A DNA stretch of 64,000 bases from assembly GCF_902506655.1 (NCBI RefSeq), contig NZ_LR734808.1, positions 434,001 through 498,000 on the forward strand. Reading direction: 5' to 3'. Shown piece after piece: positions 26,320-35,920 of this stretch (within the stretch, counting starts at the first letter, position 1; every line of letters begins with the position of its first letter). The stretch comes from Marinoscillum sp. 108. Lineage in GTDB: Bacteria; Bacteroidota; Bacteroidia; Cytophagales; Cyclobacteriaceae. The position numbers and the translations under genes are program-made. The notes beneath the pieces were generated by a model. That model saw only the letters and a list, made by a program, of their open reading frames with translations. It searched no databases and was not told the DNA's origin.

Positions 26320-28947
26320 CTACTCATGCCTCAGATTGGATGCAGGATTTTCCCTGGTTACCCGAAAGGTTTGCCAGTAGATAGCCGCAAAACCAACTAG
26401 GAAAAGGAAAGCGATGCTGAGCACCATTTCCGGTAGGCCCAACCCATCACTATAGCTCAAAAAGACTCTTAGTAAGACCATGTCATAAAAGAAGTAGGAG
26501 AAGGGAATAGCGATCACTGCGGCGATCAGGATGAGTTTCACGAAATCTTTTGTCAGGGTGTAGTAGAGGCTGTTATTGGAAGCACCCATGATTTTCCTGA
26601 TGGCAATCTCCTTGGTACGGTTCTCGGTAGTGTAGGAGACCATCCCCAGTAGGCCCAGGCAGGAAATGACGATGGCTAAAGCGCTTAGAAACCCAAAAAT
26701 TTTGATCTGGATGACCAGAAAGTAGTAGGCCTGTTCAATTTTGTCATCCAGAAAGGAGGCCTCAAATGAGACTTTTTGGTCGATGCCCGTCCAGATGGCG
26801 TCCAGGTCATTGATTGTTTTCTTGATGTCTTTGGAGTGAACAGTAAGGAGAGCGAAGTTGCTTTCTGCGAGTGAATATAGGAAAACCAGAGGTTGAATGA
26901 GTTCATTCAGCGGTTCAAAATTGAAATCTTTGAGCACCCCTACAATGCGGCACCTGGTGCCATCACCCAGGGAAAAAACAAGTGAATCTTGCTGAGCACC
27001 AAACACGGCCATGGACCTGAGAAACTGCTCATTCACCAGCACCAGCTCCTCGTTTCGAGTAGACCGTTGTTGGTTGCCACTTTCTCCCCATGTGAGGGTC
27101 ATGCCCATATTCTCAATAAAATCCTCACCTATGAATACCTGATGGACGGTGAGGGTGTCTATTTCATTAGGTGTGATGTCCACCATGATGGGGAGTGGGA
27201 GTCCGGGTAGGTTGGAGGCAGCAGTAACCGCCTTTACATCCGGGTGAGTTTTGAACTCATTGATGACCACTTGTTTGTCAATGTTTTGAAAAGGGACCGC
27301 CAAAATGTTGTCTGACTGAAACCCGTGGTTGTAGTTGAGGACATAGGCATATTGCTTAGTAATGGCACCCACCCCAATGATGAAGACCAGTGACACGAAA
27401 AACTGAAAAACAAAAAGCCCCTTTCTGATCCCCGAAACACCACCCGATCTGCTCTTAATTTCGCCTTTGATGGTATGAATGGGGTTGAGCCTGGAGAAGT
27501 ACATTGCCGGGAAGATTCCCGCCACAATCCCGATGATCAGGCTGAATAGAATGAATACCGCTAGCACAGACAGACTGAGCGAAGTGTCCAGTGAATCTGC
27601 GCCGATGATCATGGTGAGAAATTCCGTCTGTATGAGTTTGAAAATGAAAATGGAACCAATGAGCGCCAGGAACGTGAGCAGGATGGTCTCCACAACAAAC
27701 TGCGCCCGGATCTGATTTTTTTCGGCACCCACTACCTTTCTGATGCCTATTTCTTTTGCTCGTCTGAGTGCTCGGGCGACGGAGAGGTTGGTATAGTTGA
27801 AAATGGCTGGCATAAGAATGAGCAGCCCCAGCGCCATGAAGAAAATCATGGTGGGCAGGTCCCAACCTACTCCCAATCCGTTGCTGATGCTCCAGGAAGG
27901 AATAATGCGTGCGAGTTTGGTCGATTCCAGGATAATGCTCCGATCGGGGTTGAACTCTGAGGCCCTAGCACTCACCTGTGCAAGGGCGTCACTCAGCGCT
28001 TCGGGTGAAGTATTGGGTTTTAGTAGGAGGTAGACATAATTATTTCGATAGGTTTTCCAGTCAGACTGCAGGTTCGTTCCTGCATGTAGTATTTCATAAG
28101 TCTGATGGGAGGTGAGTACCTGAAAGTAGAAATGGGTTTGCTTCAGGTCTGCCATCACTCCGGTGACCCGGTAAGTTCCTGTCGCTGTTTCAAGGGTCTT
28201 GCCCATGGGATTGACATCCCGAAAAAGCGTTTCGGCCACTGATTTGGTCAAAACGATGCTGAAAGGTTCTGCCAGTGCGGTTGCGGGATTACCGCTGATC
28301 AGCGGGAAGCTGAACGTCTCGAAAAAGGAAGAACCCGCAAAGTACCCATGGAAAGACATGAGGTTACCCTGATGGTGGATTTCGGGATTGAATCCACTTT
28401 TTATCTTGATGACCTGCTCAATAAAGGGATACTTTTCACCCATATAATCACCTACGGCATTGAACGTGGAGGCATACAGGTCCTTTTGATTGCGGTCAGC
28501 TATTCGGGTGTTGACCTGGAAAATGCGATCCTTCTGAGTGTGAAACTCATCGAATCGAAAAATGGACACAAACATGGAAAGTGCCAGAAGGCATATAGAC
28601 ATGCCGAGGGCCAGTCCCACGATGTTGATGACCGTGAAGAGCTTTTGTTTCTGAAAGTTTCTGATGGCTATTTTGAAATAATTCTGGAGCATGGCCATGG
28701 AGTTATTGGGGTAGTAGGTGGAGTAGGAGGCTGCGCGCTTGCGCTTTCTGAGGGCATATGAAAACAGGAGTGAGCAGACCTGTAGGCTGTAGATCCATTG
28801 TGACCTGCGTCTTCCTTTGGTCTGCAGATTGTAGACAAACTGCTCATCCAGATCGCCGAGGAGATCTTCTGTATCGGCCGATCCGGCCCACCATTGGAAG
28901 ATCCTTTGGGCAAGCCGTGGGGGGGAGGGTGTGCGTGATTTCTTCAT
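26320..28947 (-). CDS. MacB/FtsX-type ABC permease with prefix domain
   Basis: 875 residues. The first ~80 residues are the soluble permease-prefix domain 2 (RIFQWWAGSADTEDLLGDLDEQF), then two FtsX units with four helices each (for example near residues 105-130, 375-400, 420-445, 520-545, 735-760, 800-815 and 830-850). Periplasmic MacB-like domains lie between. IGIRKVVGAEKNQIRAQFV and IAIRKIMGASNNSLYYTL are the two repeated cytoplasmic motifs. Such permeases export peptides, lipids or drugs with an ATPase not present here. The PadR gene upstream overlaps it by 4 bp. Confidence 0.9.
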   Translation of the reverse strand: MKKSRTPSPPRLAQRIFQWWAGSADTEDLLGDLDEQFVYNLQTKGRRRSQWIYSLQVCSLLFSYALRKRKRAASYSTYYPNNSMAMLQNYFKIAIRNFQKQKLFTVINIVGLALGMSICLLALSMFVSIFRFDEFHTQKDRIFQVNTRIADRNQKDLYASTFNAVGDYMGEKYPFIEQVIKIKSGFNPEIHHQGNLMSFHGYFAGSSFFETFSFPLISGNPATALAEPFSIVLTKSVAETLFRDVNPMGKTLETATGTYRVTGVMADLKQTHFYFQVLTSHQTYEILHAGTNLQSDWKTYRNNYVYLLLKPNTSPEALSDALAQVSARASEFNPDRSIILESTKLARIIPSWSISNGLGVGWDLPTMIFFMALGLLILMPAIFNYTNLSVARALRRAKEIGIRKVVGAEKNQIRAQFVVETILLTFLALIGSIFIFKLIQTEFLTMIIGADSLDTSLSLSVLAVFILFSLIIGIVAGIFPAMYFSRLNPIHTIKGEIKSRSGGVSGIRKGLFVFQFFVSLVFIIGVGAITKQYAYVLNYNHGFQSDNILAVPFQNIDKQVVINEFKTHPDVKAVTAASNLPGLPLPIMVDITPNEIDTLTVHQVFIGEDFIENMGMTLTWGESGNQQRSTRNEELVLVNEQFLRSMAVFGAQQDSLVFSLGDGTRCRIVGVLKDFNFEPLNELIQPLVFLYSLAESNFALLTVHSKDIKKTINDLDAIWTGIDQKVSFEASFLDDKIEQAYYFLVIQIKIFGFLSALAIVISCLGLLGMVSYTTENRTKEIAIRKIMGASNNSLYYTLTKDFVKLILIAAVIAIPFSYFFYDMVLLRVFLSYSDGLGLPEMVLSIAFLFLVGFAAIYWQTFRVTRENPASNLRHE

Positions 28948-29267
28948 ATCGACAGGTTCACTTTGGCGTTGGCCCAGAGTTCGTCGCGGAGTGCTTTCAT
29001 GTCATTCAGGCTGGCAATTCCACTATTGGTTAGCTCAAAATAGCGCTTTCTGCGCCCCCCACGTTCCCTGGTGGGTTCGCCGAGATGGGAGGTGATGTAG
29101 CCTTTTTCTTCCAGACGGGTCAGGGTGGAGTGCATTCCGCCCATGCTCAGGTTGCGTCCCGCTCGTTCGTTGATGTCCCTGATCAGGGCCAGTCCGTAAG
29201 CATCGCTGCCCAGATTGGCTATGGTGAGTAAAACAAGCTCTTCGAATTCGCCCAGGTATCCTTTCAT
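28944..29267 (-). CDS. PadR-family regulator of the adjacent permease
   Basis: 107 residues with the PadR winged helix: EELVLLTIANLGSDAYGLALIRDI, GGMHSTLTRLEEKGYI and RKRYFELTNSG. The stop overlaps the permease start (ATGA at 28944-28947). PadR plus prefix-domain permease is a recurring unit in Bacteroidota, where the PadR is thought to repress it. It is a different subfamily from the PadR at 8712: HSTLTRLEEKGYI here replaces YPALHKLLKDGIL. Confidence 0.88.
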   Translation of the reverse strand: MKGYLGEFEELVLLTIANLGSDAYGLALIRDINERAGRNLSMGGMHSTLTRLEEKGYITSHLGEPTRERGGRRKRYFELTNSGIASLNDMKALRDELWANAKVNLSI

Positions 29268-29473
29268 GGTATCTTTCTATTTGTGAGATAATATAGGGAT
29301 ACGGCGGGAGGGTGCTATATGTTTCTGTTTTTGAGATTAAATATTTTAATTCTTTGTTGTTGTGAGTCAGACTTTGGACAAATCAGCGGGAAATGGATGT
29401 TCTGAGCAAACAATTTACGAAATTGTATCTTTCACAGATAAGGGATTTTTAATCACCTAAAATAAACCACGAT

Positions 29474-29890
29474 ATGAAATTTACACGAAATGCCAGTGCC
29501 AACTGGAAAGGAACAGGTAAGGACGGGAAAGGAACTATTTCCACCGAAAGCACCACTTTGAAGGATACTCAGTATTCTTTCAAGACAAGATTTGAAGATG
29601 GGGTGGGAACCAACCCCGAAGAGCTGATAGGAGCGGCGCATGCCGGATGCTTCACTATGCAGTTGAGCTTTCTGCTCAGTGAGGCCGGGTTTCCTCCGGA
29701 CGATCTGGACACGGCAGCCAAAATCACCTTTGAGGATGGCGCCATTACCATGAGCCACCTGGAGCTGAAAGGCAAAGTGGCCAAGATTTCGGCCGCTCAG
29801 TTTCAGGAGATAGCCGAAAAGGCCAAGGAGATTTGCCCGATTTCCAAGCTACTCAATACCAAAATCACCCTTTCGGCTACTTTGATGTGA
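29474..29890 (+). CDS. OsmC-family peroxidase
   Basis: 138 residues; reduces organic hydroperoxides using two cysteines. These are in [14 protein letters not shown] (about residue 58) and EICPISKLL (about residue 123), the usual pair. The active-site Arg/Glu context at the start is [18 protein letters not shown]. It is a single-gene unit, with a strong hairpin terminator 20 bases downstream. The 206-bp gap upstream has no recognised regulator site. Confidence 0.92.
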   Translation: MKFTRNASANWKGTGKDGKGTISTESTTLKDTQYSFKTRFEDGVGTNPEELIGAAHAGCFTMQLSFLLSEAGFPPDDLDTAAKITFEDGAITMSHLELKGKVAKISAAQFQEIAEKAKEICPISKLLNTKITLSATLM

Positions 29891-29909
29891 GCAGGAAGAG
29901 AAGCTGAGA

Positions 29910-29940
29910 CTAAAAAGCGCATGTACATGCGCTTTTTTAG
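29910..29940. terminator. Bidirectional terminator between osmC-like and dinB-like genes
   Basis: CTAAAAAGCGCATG pairs almost completely with CATGCGCTTTTTTAG around a two-base loop. A-run and T-run flank the stem, so it can stop both convergent genes. Confidence 0.88.
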
Positions 29941-29947
29941 TTTTGGG

Positions 29948-30520
29948 TCAAACTTTTGACATTTCCGGACTAGCCTGTAGGCTCAGTACTTTACTGGCCT
30001 GCACGAGGTGTCTCTGGTTGTGATAGATCACCACCCGGAAGGTGTCACCAAGCCTGAGTGTGATCAGTTTGGAAATGCTGATGGAGGTCTTGGTCTTATT
30101 GAGGCTGACACTCCGTGACTTATTCAGTAGCACCAGCAGCTCTTTCTGTTGAGCGATGAACCGATCGATAGTGTCCATGGAGAGGTCACTCCCATTGGGG
30201 TTTTTATCGTCGAAGGTTTTCATCTTGTTCAGCTTTTCCTTGGGGAGCATGCTCTTGGCAAAATAGTCGCCCAGCAGGCCTGCTGAAAAGTAGGGTTCTG
30301 CCGGTTTCTGACTTTCGCGAATCCGACGGGCAATTTCCGGTAGGTAAAAGTCACCATAGAGGTTGAGGTGCTCAATGCACTCCAGCACACTCCAGCGCTC
30401 AGGCGCTGGCTTCCAGTTGAGCAGATCTATGGGCTCCTGCTTCAGGTTTTCTGTAGCGTTGAGCGTTTGTCTGGTTCGCTCTATTAGGTCCTGTATGAGG
30501 TCTTCTGACGGGGTCTTCAT
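29948..30520 (-). CDS. DinB-like four-helix-bundle protein
   Basis: 190 residues of the DinB/YfiT-type fold, often metal-dependent thiol transferases. Likely metal ligands are His in ECIEHLNLYG (about residue 50) and the paired His region IYHNQRHLVQA near the end (about residue 173). The start at 30520 (MKTPSEDLIQDLI) is preferred to 30577 because the extra leader is not DinB-like. The function is unknown. Confidence 0.75.
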   Translation of the reverse strand: MKTPSEDLIQDLIERTRQTLNATENLKQEPIDLLNWKPAPERWSVLECIEHLNLYGDFYLPEIARRIRESQKPAEPYFSAGLLGDYFAKSMLPKEKLNKMKTFDDKNPNGSDLSMDTIDRFIAQQKELLVLLNKSRSVSLNKTKTSISISKLITLRLGDTFRVVIYHNQRHLVQASKVLSLQASPEMSKV

Positions 30521-30654
30521 TTTGTTTTTTTTACAAAATTGGGCAAGATAACCTCCCCAAATATTGATCGAAATCAAGGCTTTTGGTCTTTTGCTATTGA
30601 TTTCCGTTTTCTCACATCATTTCAGTAAATTGATCTAACGTAAAATCCTGGCTT

Positions 30655-31032
30655 ATGAACAATCCTGTCCACTGGTTCGAAATCCCTGTCACAGACATGG
30701 ATCGTGCCCAAAAGTTTTATGAAACCGTCCTTGATCAAAAGCTGGATGTCAGAGATTTCGGCAATTTTGTGATGGCCTGGTTTTCGTCAAATCCCACTCA
30801 GCCCGGTTCTGGAGGTACCCTCATCAAGGCAGAATCTTATGTGCCCTCGCATGAGGGCTCGTTGATCTATTTTGGAGTGGCCGAGATCGATGACGTGCTG
30901 CCCAGGGTAGAGCCAGCTGGTGGTAAAGTGCTCAACCCCAAGACGAGCATAGGGGAGTATGGGCATGTGGCCCACTTTGAGGATACAGAAGGCAATCGGG
31001 TGGCGTTTCATCAACCCCCGGCAGGGATGTGA
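30655..31032 (+). CDS. VOC-superfamily (glyoxalase-like) protein
   Basis: 125 residues. The pattern VHWFEIPVTDMDRAQKFYETVLDQ at the start and FEDTEGNRVAFHQPP at the end are typical of vicinal-oxygen-chelate proteins (VOC). The two paired-beta-alpha-beta-beta halves are recognisable, with likely metal ligands His4 and a Glu in FEDTEG. The exact substrate is unknown. It is separated from the DinB-like gene by 134 bp and points away from it. Confidence 0.85.
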   Translation: MNNPVHWFEIPVTDMDRAQKFYETVLDQKLDVRDFGNFVMAWFSSNPTQPGSGGTLIKAESYVPSHEGSLIYFGVAEIDDVLPRVEPAGGKVLNPKTSIGEYGHVAHFEDTEGNRVAFHQPPAGM

Positions 31033-31038
31033 GGCGCA

Positions 31039-31341
31039 TCAGAGCCTGGTGCCTTGTACGAGTACCGACGCTTTGATGGATTGCTCCTTCAGGTGGAGAA
31101 ACTTCTTTCGCTCTTCGTCCTGCGCGAAATTTTTAAAATCCTGCTCTGAGTCAAACTCTACCAGGTGAATTTCATAAGGCTTGTCTATGTGCCGCTCTAT
31201 GATGGCCTGATCGTCCGGCCTCACCCTGAGGAGGAGCCGACCATTGTATTTGAGGATGGTAGGGATGGCAATGCTTTCAAACTGATCGAAAACGGCCTCC
31301 TGGCCTTCGATGACGTAGATAAGTTGGGTAATGAAGATCAT
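31039..31341 (-). CDS. DUF1330-type small protein
   Basis: 100 residues of the ferredoxin-like dimeric alpha/beta barrel fold. Family cues are FITQLIYVIEGQEAVFDQFE, YNGRLLLRVRPDD and IHLVEFDSEQDFKNFAQDEERKKFLHLKEQS. No active site is assigned to the family. It lies tail to tail with the VOC gene, only six bases apart. Confidence 0.8.
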   Translation of the reverse strand: MIFITQLIYVIEGQEAVFDQFESIAIPTILKYNGRLLLRVRPDDQAIIERHIDKPYEIHLVEFDSEQDFKNFAQDEERKKFLHLKEQSIKASVLVQGTRL

Positions 31342-31462
31342 AGGTTCGATAAGGATTGGTTACAAATAGAAGGGTTTTGGTACACATGGCAAAGTATCAT
31401 CTTTGGAATAGATCCGGGTTCAACTTTTACCTTTGACACCCCTGACTCATAAACTCACATGA

Positions 31463-32968
31463 TCAAAATTGAATTTGATTAATTAGTGTGACTACAAACA
31501 GGGTAAGAAGAAACCAACCCAGGAAACCCTCGATGATACAAGCATACTTTGCAAGGCCATGGGTTGGTATTTGACCGAAACCAAGGGTAATGAATGAGTT
31601 TAGACTTAATGTCAGCCCATTAATAAGACTCAATAAGATTGCCCACGAAAGAACAAAAAACGGTTTTACATACACTCCATCCCTGGCTATCAGCTCTTTG
31701 AATTTCAGTATCATCGATGCTTTGGATTCTTTATCCCAGTCAGATGGGAAAAAGAAATAGAAAACCCCGAAGATCAGAATGATCAAAAGTGAAATCATTA
31801 CAGACTTTGCCGGGTCGGTACCATGTCTGGTATAAAACCCCATCAATCGGTTTAGTTTCCACTTGAAATAATTGCTAAATGTCCGTTGGTTCAAATATTG
31901 ATTTCTGAGCCACCTTCCTTCAATTTCTTTCATTTCATAATTGATGCCATTCGCGTATCGAATGTTCCCAAATTGTTTACTCGATAGATACAGGGAATAA
32001 TAATTTCGTATCAAGTCGTCGTAAAGGGGAAGATAATCGAGTTCAAGTTTGGATTGAGCTTCATAAAATGCACGCGGGACCTGGTAATTCGACTGATTCT
32101 TTAGCAGAATTTGATCCTCATCTGTCAATTTAAACTGCTCCACGTCTCTCTTTGTGGTTTGTAAAATCCGGAAACCCTTCAGATCATCCCATTCAATGAG
32201 GTTATACGTTTCAGAAAAAGTCATATATCCGAAACTAATGCGATTGATACTGTTTTGGAAAAGCATCAATTGATTTGTAATAGTCGCTCGATCAAAATCA
32301 AGGGTTGATTGAAATGTATTATCCTGAATCATCAGTTTCCCCATCTCCGCAGAAATCTGAACGGTTTGAAATAAATCCTCAGACTCAAAAGTGTTATTCG
32401 AAAGTATAACTTCGCCAATGGGGGCATTAGATCCCAGAAAAAACTGATTTCTAAAGGGAGTAGGTTTCCTAAAAAGGTCACTGTTTTTCTCACTCTCTAA
32501 AACAATCTGTGTTGCTATGTTTCTTAGAATATTTCTTCTAAAACTAACCATAGTTAACTCCCGATTGTTGATATGCACTGATGATCGAAATTCCGAATCA
32601 TATAGATTCAAACTGTGCAAGCTGTTGCCAGAGATTTCCAGATATCCACCAAAATAGCTTCCTCCTGTATCGATGTAGCCAATTTCACAACCCACAAAAA
32701 GCAGGCTATCGACCGTCCTAATACTATCCGTACTCAGTTGATTGATTTGGCAATTGACAAAGGCTGTAAACTTTCTTAACGTATCTATCTGTTCAAAAAA
32801 ATGATCCACATGATCATCGAGAATTTTATTTTCAATAACTACTCGACCTTTTGTTGACTGATAAAGAGTCATCAGTTCGGAGGTACTCATGGGAGTTCGG
32901 TCTTGAGCGGATGAGCTTATTGAAATACTCAACAGCGATAAGAAGAGGATCAAGGGGCGCGCTTTCAA
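31463..32968 (-). CDS. Potassium-channel-like protein with exported N-terminal domain
   Basis: 501 residues. A signal peptide (LILFLSLLSISISSSAQ) precedes a ~330-residue part that appears to be beta-solenoid-like (repeated short strands such as GYIDTGGSYFGGYLEISGN). Three hydrophobic segments follow at about 390-412, 432-455 and 475-495. Between the last two lies a pore loop with the filter-like TLGFG (residues 461-465) followed by QIPTHG, as in two-TM K+ channels. This suggests an ion channel gated or sized by an extracytoplasmic domain. Which ion passes is not known. Confidence 0.7.
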   Translation of the reverse strand: MKARPLILFLSLLSISISSSAQDRTPMSTSELMTLYQSTKGRVVIENKILDDHVDHFFEQIDTLRKFTAFVNCQINQLSTDSIRTVDSLLFVGCEIGYIDTGGSYFGGYLEISGNSLHSLNLYDSEFRSSVHINNRELTMVSFRRNILRNIATQIVLESEKNSDLFRKPTPFRNQFFLGSNAPIGEVILSNNTFESEDLFQTVQISAEMGKLMIQDNTFQSTLDFDRATITNQLMLFQNSINRISFGYMTFSETYNLIEWDDLKGFRILQTTKRDVEQFKLTDEDQILLKNQSNYQVPRAFYEAQSKLELDYLPLYDDLIRNYYSLYLSSKQFGNIRYANGINYEMKEIEGRWLRNQYLNQRTFSNYFKWKLNRLMGFYTRHGTDPAKSVMISLLIILIFGVFYFFFPSDWDKESKASMILKFKELIARDGVYVKPFFVLSWAILLSLINGLTLSLNSFITLGFGQIPTHGLAKYACIIEGFLGWFLLTLFVVTLINQIQF

Positions 32969-33121
32969 TGATGCTAAAGGGTGGTTGGTTTAAGTAAATT
33001 CAAAAATTTAATGACCAGGCATCTGACTGAGGTACGCTGTTGCGCCCACCAGTCACAGGTCTTCCGAATCTACGAGAATAACCATTCTCAGTCAAGTATT
33101 ATTTTCGGTGGGGCTGGCCTG

Positions 33122-33889
33122 TCACTTACTCACTGGCTGTTGCCTCAGTTGTGCAGTTTTTCTTTGCTGGTATTTTCTTCTGTTTCTGATCACTTTGTAT
33201 TTCAATCCATCGAAAAACAGGCTGACGATCAAAATCACCGCTCCGAAAATAAGCGTATCGAGCCCCAGGCCCATCCTTGAGTAGAGATAGCCCCCGATCA
33301 AGCCGCCCAGGAAGAAAAACGAGATGATGTAAACCCGCAATTTCATCGTTGATTTGATTTTTTCCCGATTAGGGTAAGACTTAGGAAAAAAGAGCTGCGA
33401 CAGCTCAATGCCCAGATCGGTAAAGAGCCCCGTCAGGTGGGTGGTTCGTACCACAGCGCTGGAGATCTTCGTGACAAAGGAGTTTTGTACCCCCATGGCC
33501 AAGAGCATCGCACAAATCACCAGGTCTGGATATTTGATTTCAGAAAGGTGACTGAAGACCGGGATCAAAATCAGGATCAGGAATTCGATGATGGTGGGTA
33601 ATACAAAGACGTTTAACTTTTTGCTACTATTGAACTGCTCAATCAGAAAACTGGATAAAAACGATCCGAAGAGGAAGACGAAAATATAGAGGAAATAGAT
33701 CGTCCCTCTCCAAAAATCAAAATGGGCCACATCATTGATGAACAGCGCAAAATGCCCGGTGACATTGGTGGTCAGTTGGTTGAAGGACAGAAAGCCAGTG
33801 ACGTTGACGATCCCGGCCACAAAAGACAAAACTGAAGCAATCCGCAGGTTTTGCTTTAACGTCCTGCTCTTTCCCTGATGCCTAAACAT
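33122..33889 (-). CDS. YoaK/DUF1275-family membrane protein
   Basis: 255 residues with six hydrophobic segments. Family cues are LSFVAGIVNVTGFLSF with VTGHFALF after it, MGVQNSFVTKISSAVVRTTHLTGLFTDLGIELSQL and the basic tail (NRRKYQQRKTAQLRQQ). YoaK-type proteins are of unknown function, possibly transporters. The stop is at 33122. A short GAGAAT/ATTCTC hairpin at 33074-33089 lies past it on the downstream side, but has no T-run. Confidence 0.85.
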   Translation of the reverse strand: MFRHQGKSRTLKQNLRIASVLSFVAGIVNVTGFLSFNQLTTNVTGHFALFINDVAHFDFWRGTIYFLYIFVFLFGSFLSSFLIEQFNSSKKLNVFVLPTIIEFLILILIPVFSHLSEIKYPDLVICAMLLAMGVQNSFVTKISSAVVRTTHLTGLFTDLGIELSQLFFPKSYPNREKIKSTMKLRVYIISFFFLGGLIGGYLYSRMGLGLDTLIFGAVILIVSLFFDGLKYKVIRNRRKYQQRKTAQLRQQPVSK

Positions 33890-34015
33890 GCTGCTCCTTC
33901 ATGGTTTGATGTTTCAAAAACCGGATACCTCCGGATGGATGCGCAAATTTACACCCTCTCCATGAATACTATTCCTCCAATGACCACTATCGCAGGTCAA
34001 AACATAAGGTATTTT

Positions 34016-35161
34016 TTAGTCCGTGTTACTCAAAAAGTCCACGGTTTTGATTTTGTCCAATTGGCGGTTATTCACGGAAGGGGGCAGGCTTCTGAGCGCA
34101 GCATTTCGCAGGCCGATCAAAAGCCCGTTTTCCAGCTGCGCTGCTTTGCCCAGTCGCCAGCTGGTATCTACGATCCACCGGGTACGGCGGAGGCGGCGCT
34201 TTTCGAATAGCCGGAAGGCTTCCTCAGTGTCCGTAATCTTTTCTACACATTGGCCCAGCACCACGGCATCCTCTATGGCCTGACAAGCACCCTGGCCCAT
34301 GTTGGGGGTGGTGGCATGGGCGGCATCTCCGATGAGGACGGTTCGCCCAAAGGCAAACTGACTCAGAGGTTTGAGGTCTATGATGTCGTTGTGGATCAAC
34401 TGATGGTCTTCTGTTGCCGCCAATACCTGTGGGATGGGTGCATGATATTGATCGAACTGGCTGGATAGCTCCTTCACTCCATAGTGCTTCAGGTCTCCTT
34501 TTTTGGCATTGATACAAATAAACCAATACAGTAGGTTGTCGGGTAGGGGCACCAGCCCGATCCGCCCTTTGGGTCCCCAGGTTTCTGAGCTTTGGCTTAT
34601 TTTCAGGGTGCTGTTGTCGATGACAGCCCGCCAGCAGGTGTAGCCTGAGTAGCGGGGCACGGAGGCTGGCAATAGGGTTTGCCTCACGACAGAGTGAATG
34701 CCATCCGCCACGATCAGGTAGTTGGTGATGTGTGTACTGCCATCGTCGAAAGTGAGGCTGACAGAGAAGTCCTCTGCCTGGTATTTCACCACCCTTTTGC
34801 CGAGGTGAATCTGAGCAGGGTCCAGCCTGGAGAGCAGCAGTTCATGGAGGTTGGCGCGGTGAATGGTAAAGCTCCCGATGGTGTCATTGGGATCAAACTG
34901 TGTATGAGAGATGCGCTTGCCCAGGTGGTCATAGAGCGCAAATGAAGGCAGGCTTCTTCCGATCTGTACCACATCGTCATAGATTCCAAGTTCTTTAAAG
35001 GCCAGCATGGCATTGGCGCCCAGCCCTAGTCCGGCACCCACGGGCTCCAGCTTCGGACTGGCTTCAAACACTTCGGCACGAATGCCGCGGTTTTGTAAGG
35101 CCAGGGCTGTGCATAGACCAGCGATCCCGCCCCCAATGATTGTCATGGTGAGATGTTTCAT
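34016..35161 (-). CDS. FAD-dependent monooxygenase (PHBH-type)
   Basis: 381 residues with the Rossmann dinucleotide motif IIGGGIAGLCTALALQNRG near residue 8, DGIHSVVRQTLLP (DG motif) and the FAD-pyrophosphate motif VLIGDAAHATTPNMGQGACQAIEDAVVLGQC near residue 285. It is similar to salicylate-hydroxylase and TetX-type flavin monooxygenases, which hydroxylate aromatic or tetracycline-like compounds. The substrate cannot be determined. It lies 58 bp downstream of a Crp/Fnr-type regulator gene on the same strand. Confidence 0.88.
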   Translation of the reverse strand: MKHLTMTIIGGGIAGLCTALALQNRGIRAEVFEASPKLEPVGAGLGLGANAMLAFKELGIYDDVVQIGRSLPSFALYDHLGKRISHTQFDPNDTIGSFTIHRANLHELLLSRLDPAQIHLGKRVVKYQAEDFSVSLTFDDGSTHITNYLIVADGIHSVVRQTLLPASVPRYSGYTCWRAVIDNSTLKISQSSETWGPKGRIGLVPLPDNLLYWFICINAKKGDLKHYGVKELSSQFDQYHAPIPQVLAATEDHQLIHNDIIDLKPLSQFAFGRTVLIGDAAHATTPNMGQGACQAIEDAVVLGQCVEKITDTEEAFRLFEKRRLRRTRWIVDTSWRLGKAAQLENGLLIGLRNAALRSLPPSVNNRQLDKIKTVDFLSNTD

Positions 35162-35219
35162 AGTGGCGACAAAGTTGTGATGCTCAGAATGAAGTCCCTT
35201 TTACATATGTTAAAAAAGA

Positions 35220-35792
35220 CTACTGGACGCCAGCACGAATCCTGCTGATGCTCACCTGAGTGGTGCCGAGGTAGGAGGCAATGTAGTGGAGCGGGCAGCG
35301 GTTCATAATGCCGGGATACTTTTTTTCCATGAGCTCATAGCGCTCCTTCATGGAGTAAAACCGCAAACTTTCGATGCGTTCCTGCTCCTGGATCATTGCA
35401 AAGTTGGTCATTCGTCTGGCGATGTGCTCGATCACGTGGTACTCGGCACAGAGCTTTTCAAAGTCTGCAGCAGCAAAGTGGTAAATGTCTGATTCTTCGA
35501 TCAGGTGAATGCCTTTTTGGCTGGGAAGACCCGTAAAAAGACTGGGTACAGCCCCGATAAACTGCCCATCCGTAGCGAAGTAGTCGGTGACGTCCCTGCC
35601 ATCATGAAAATAGAAAGCCCTGGCCAGCCCTTTGTGGATGAAAAACATAGACTGAGCCTTTTTCCCGATTTCAAGCAGTGCGGTATTTTTTGGAAAAATG
35701 TTGTGGGCAATTATTTGCTCCAGTCGGGTTTGAATCTCAGTATTCAGCGGCGCTATGGCATTGAAGATGCCGACAATCGGGTGGGTGGACAT
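35220..35792 (-). CDS. Crp/Fnr-family transcriptional regulator
   Basis: 190 residues from the MSTHPIVG start. Residues ~10-115 are a cNMP-binding beta barrel (FFIHKGLARAFYFHDGRDVTDYFA) without the Cys cluster of FNR. The C-terminal HTH is HYIASYLGTTQVSISRIR. It is of the type near oxidoreductase genes in Bacteroidota. The start at 35792 is preferred; an open leader continues to 35849. It may control the monooxygenase downstream. Confidence 0.8.
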   Translation of the reverse strand: MSTHPIVGIFNAIAPLNTEIQTRLEQIIAHNIFPKNTALLEIGKKAQSMFFIHKGLARAFYFHDGRDVTDYFATDGQFIGAVPSLFTGLPSQKGIHLIEESDIYHFAAADFEKLCAEYHVIEHIARRMTNFAMIQEQERIESLRFYSMKERYELMEKKYPGIMNRCPLHYIASYLGTTQVSISRIRAGVQ

Positions 35793-35920
35793 GGTGCGAA
35801 TAATTTGCTCACAAGATAAGAATTCAATTCTGATAGTCCATGAGGTCATGTGAGTCTACATGGCCAGATTCACAAGGGAGATACAAGGGTCAAAATAGGC
35901 GATGGGTCAGTTGCTATGTA

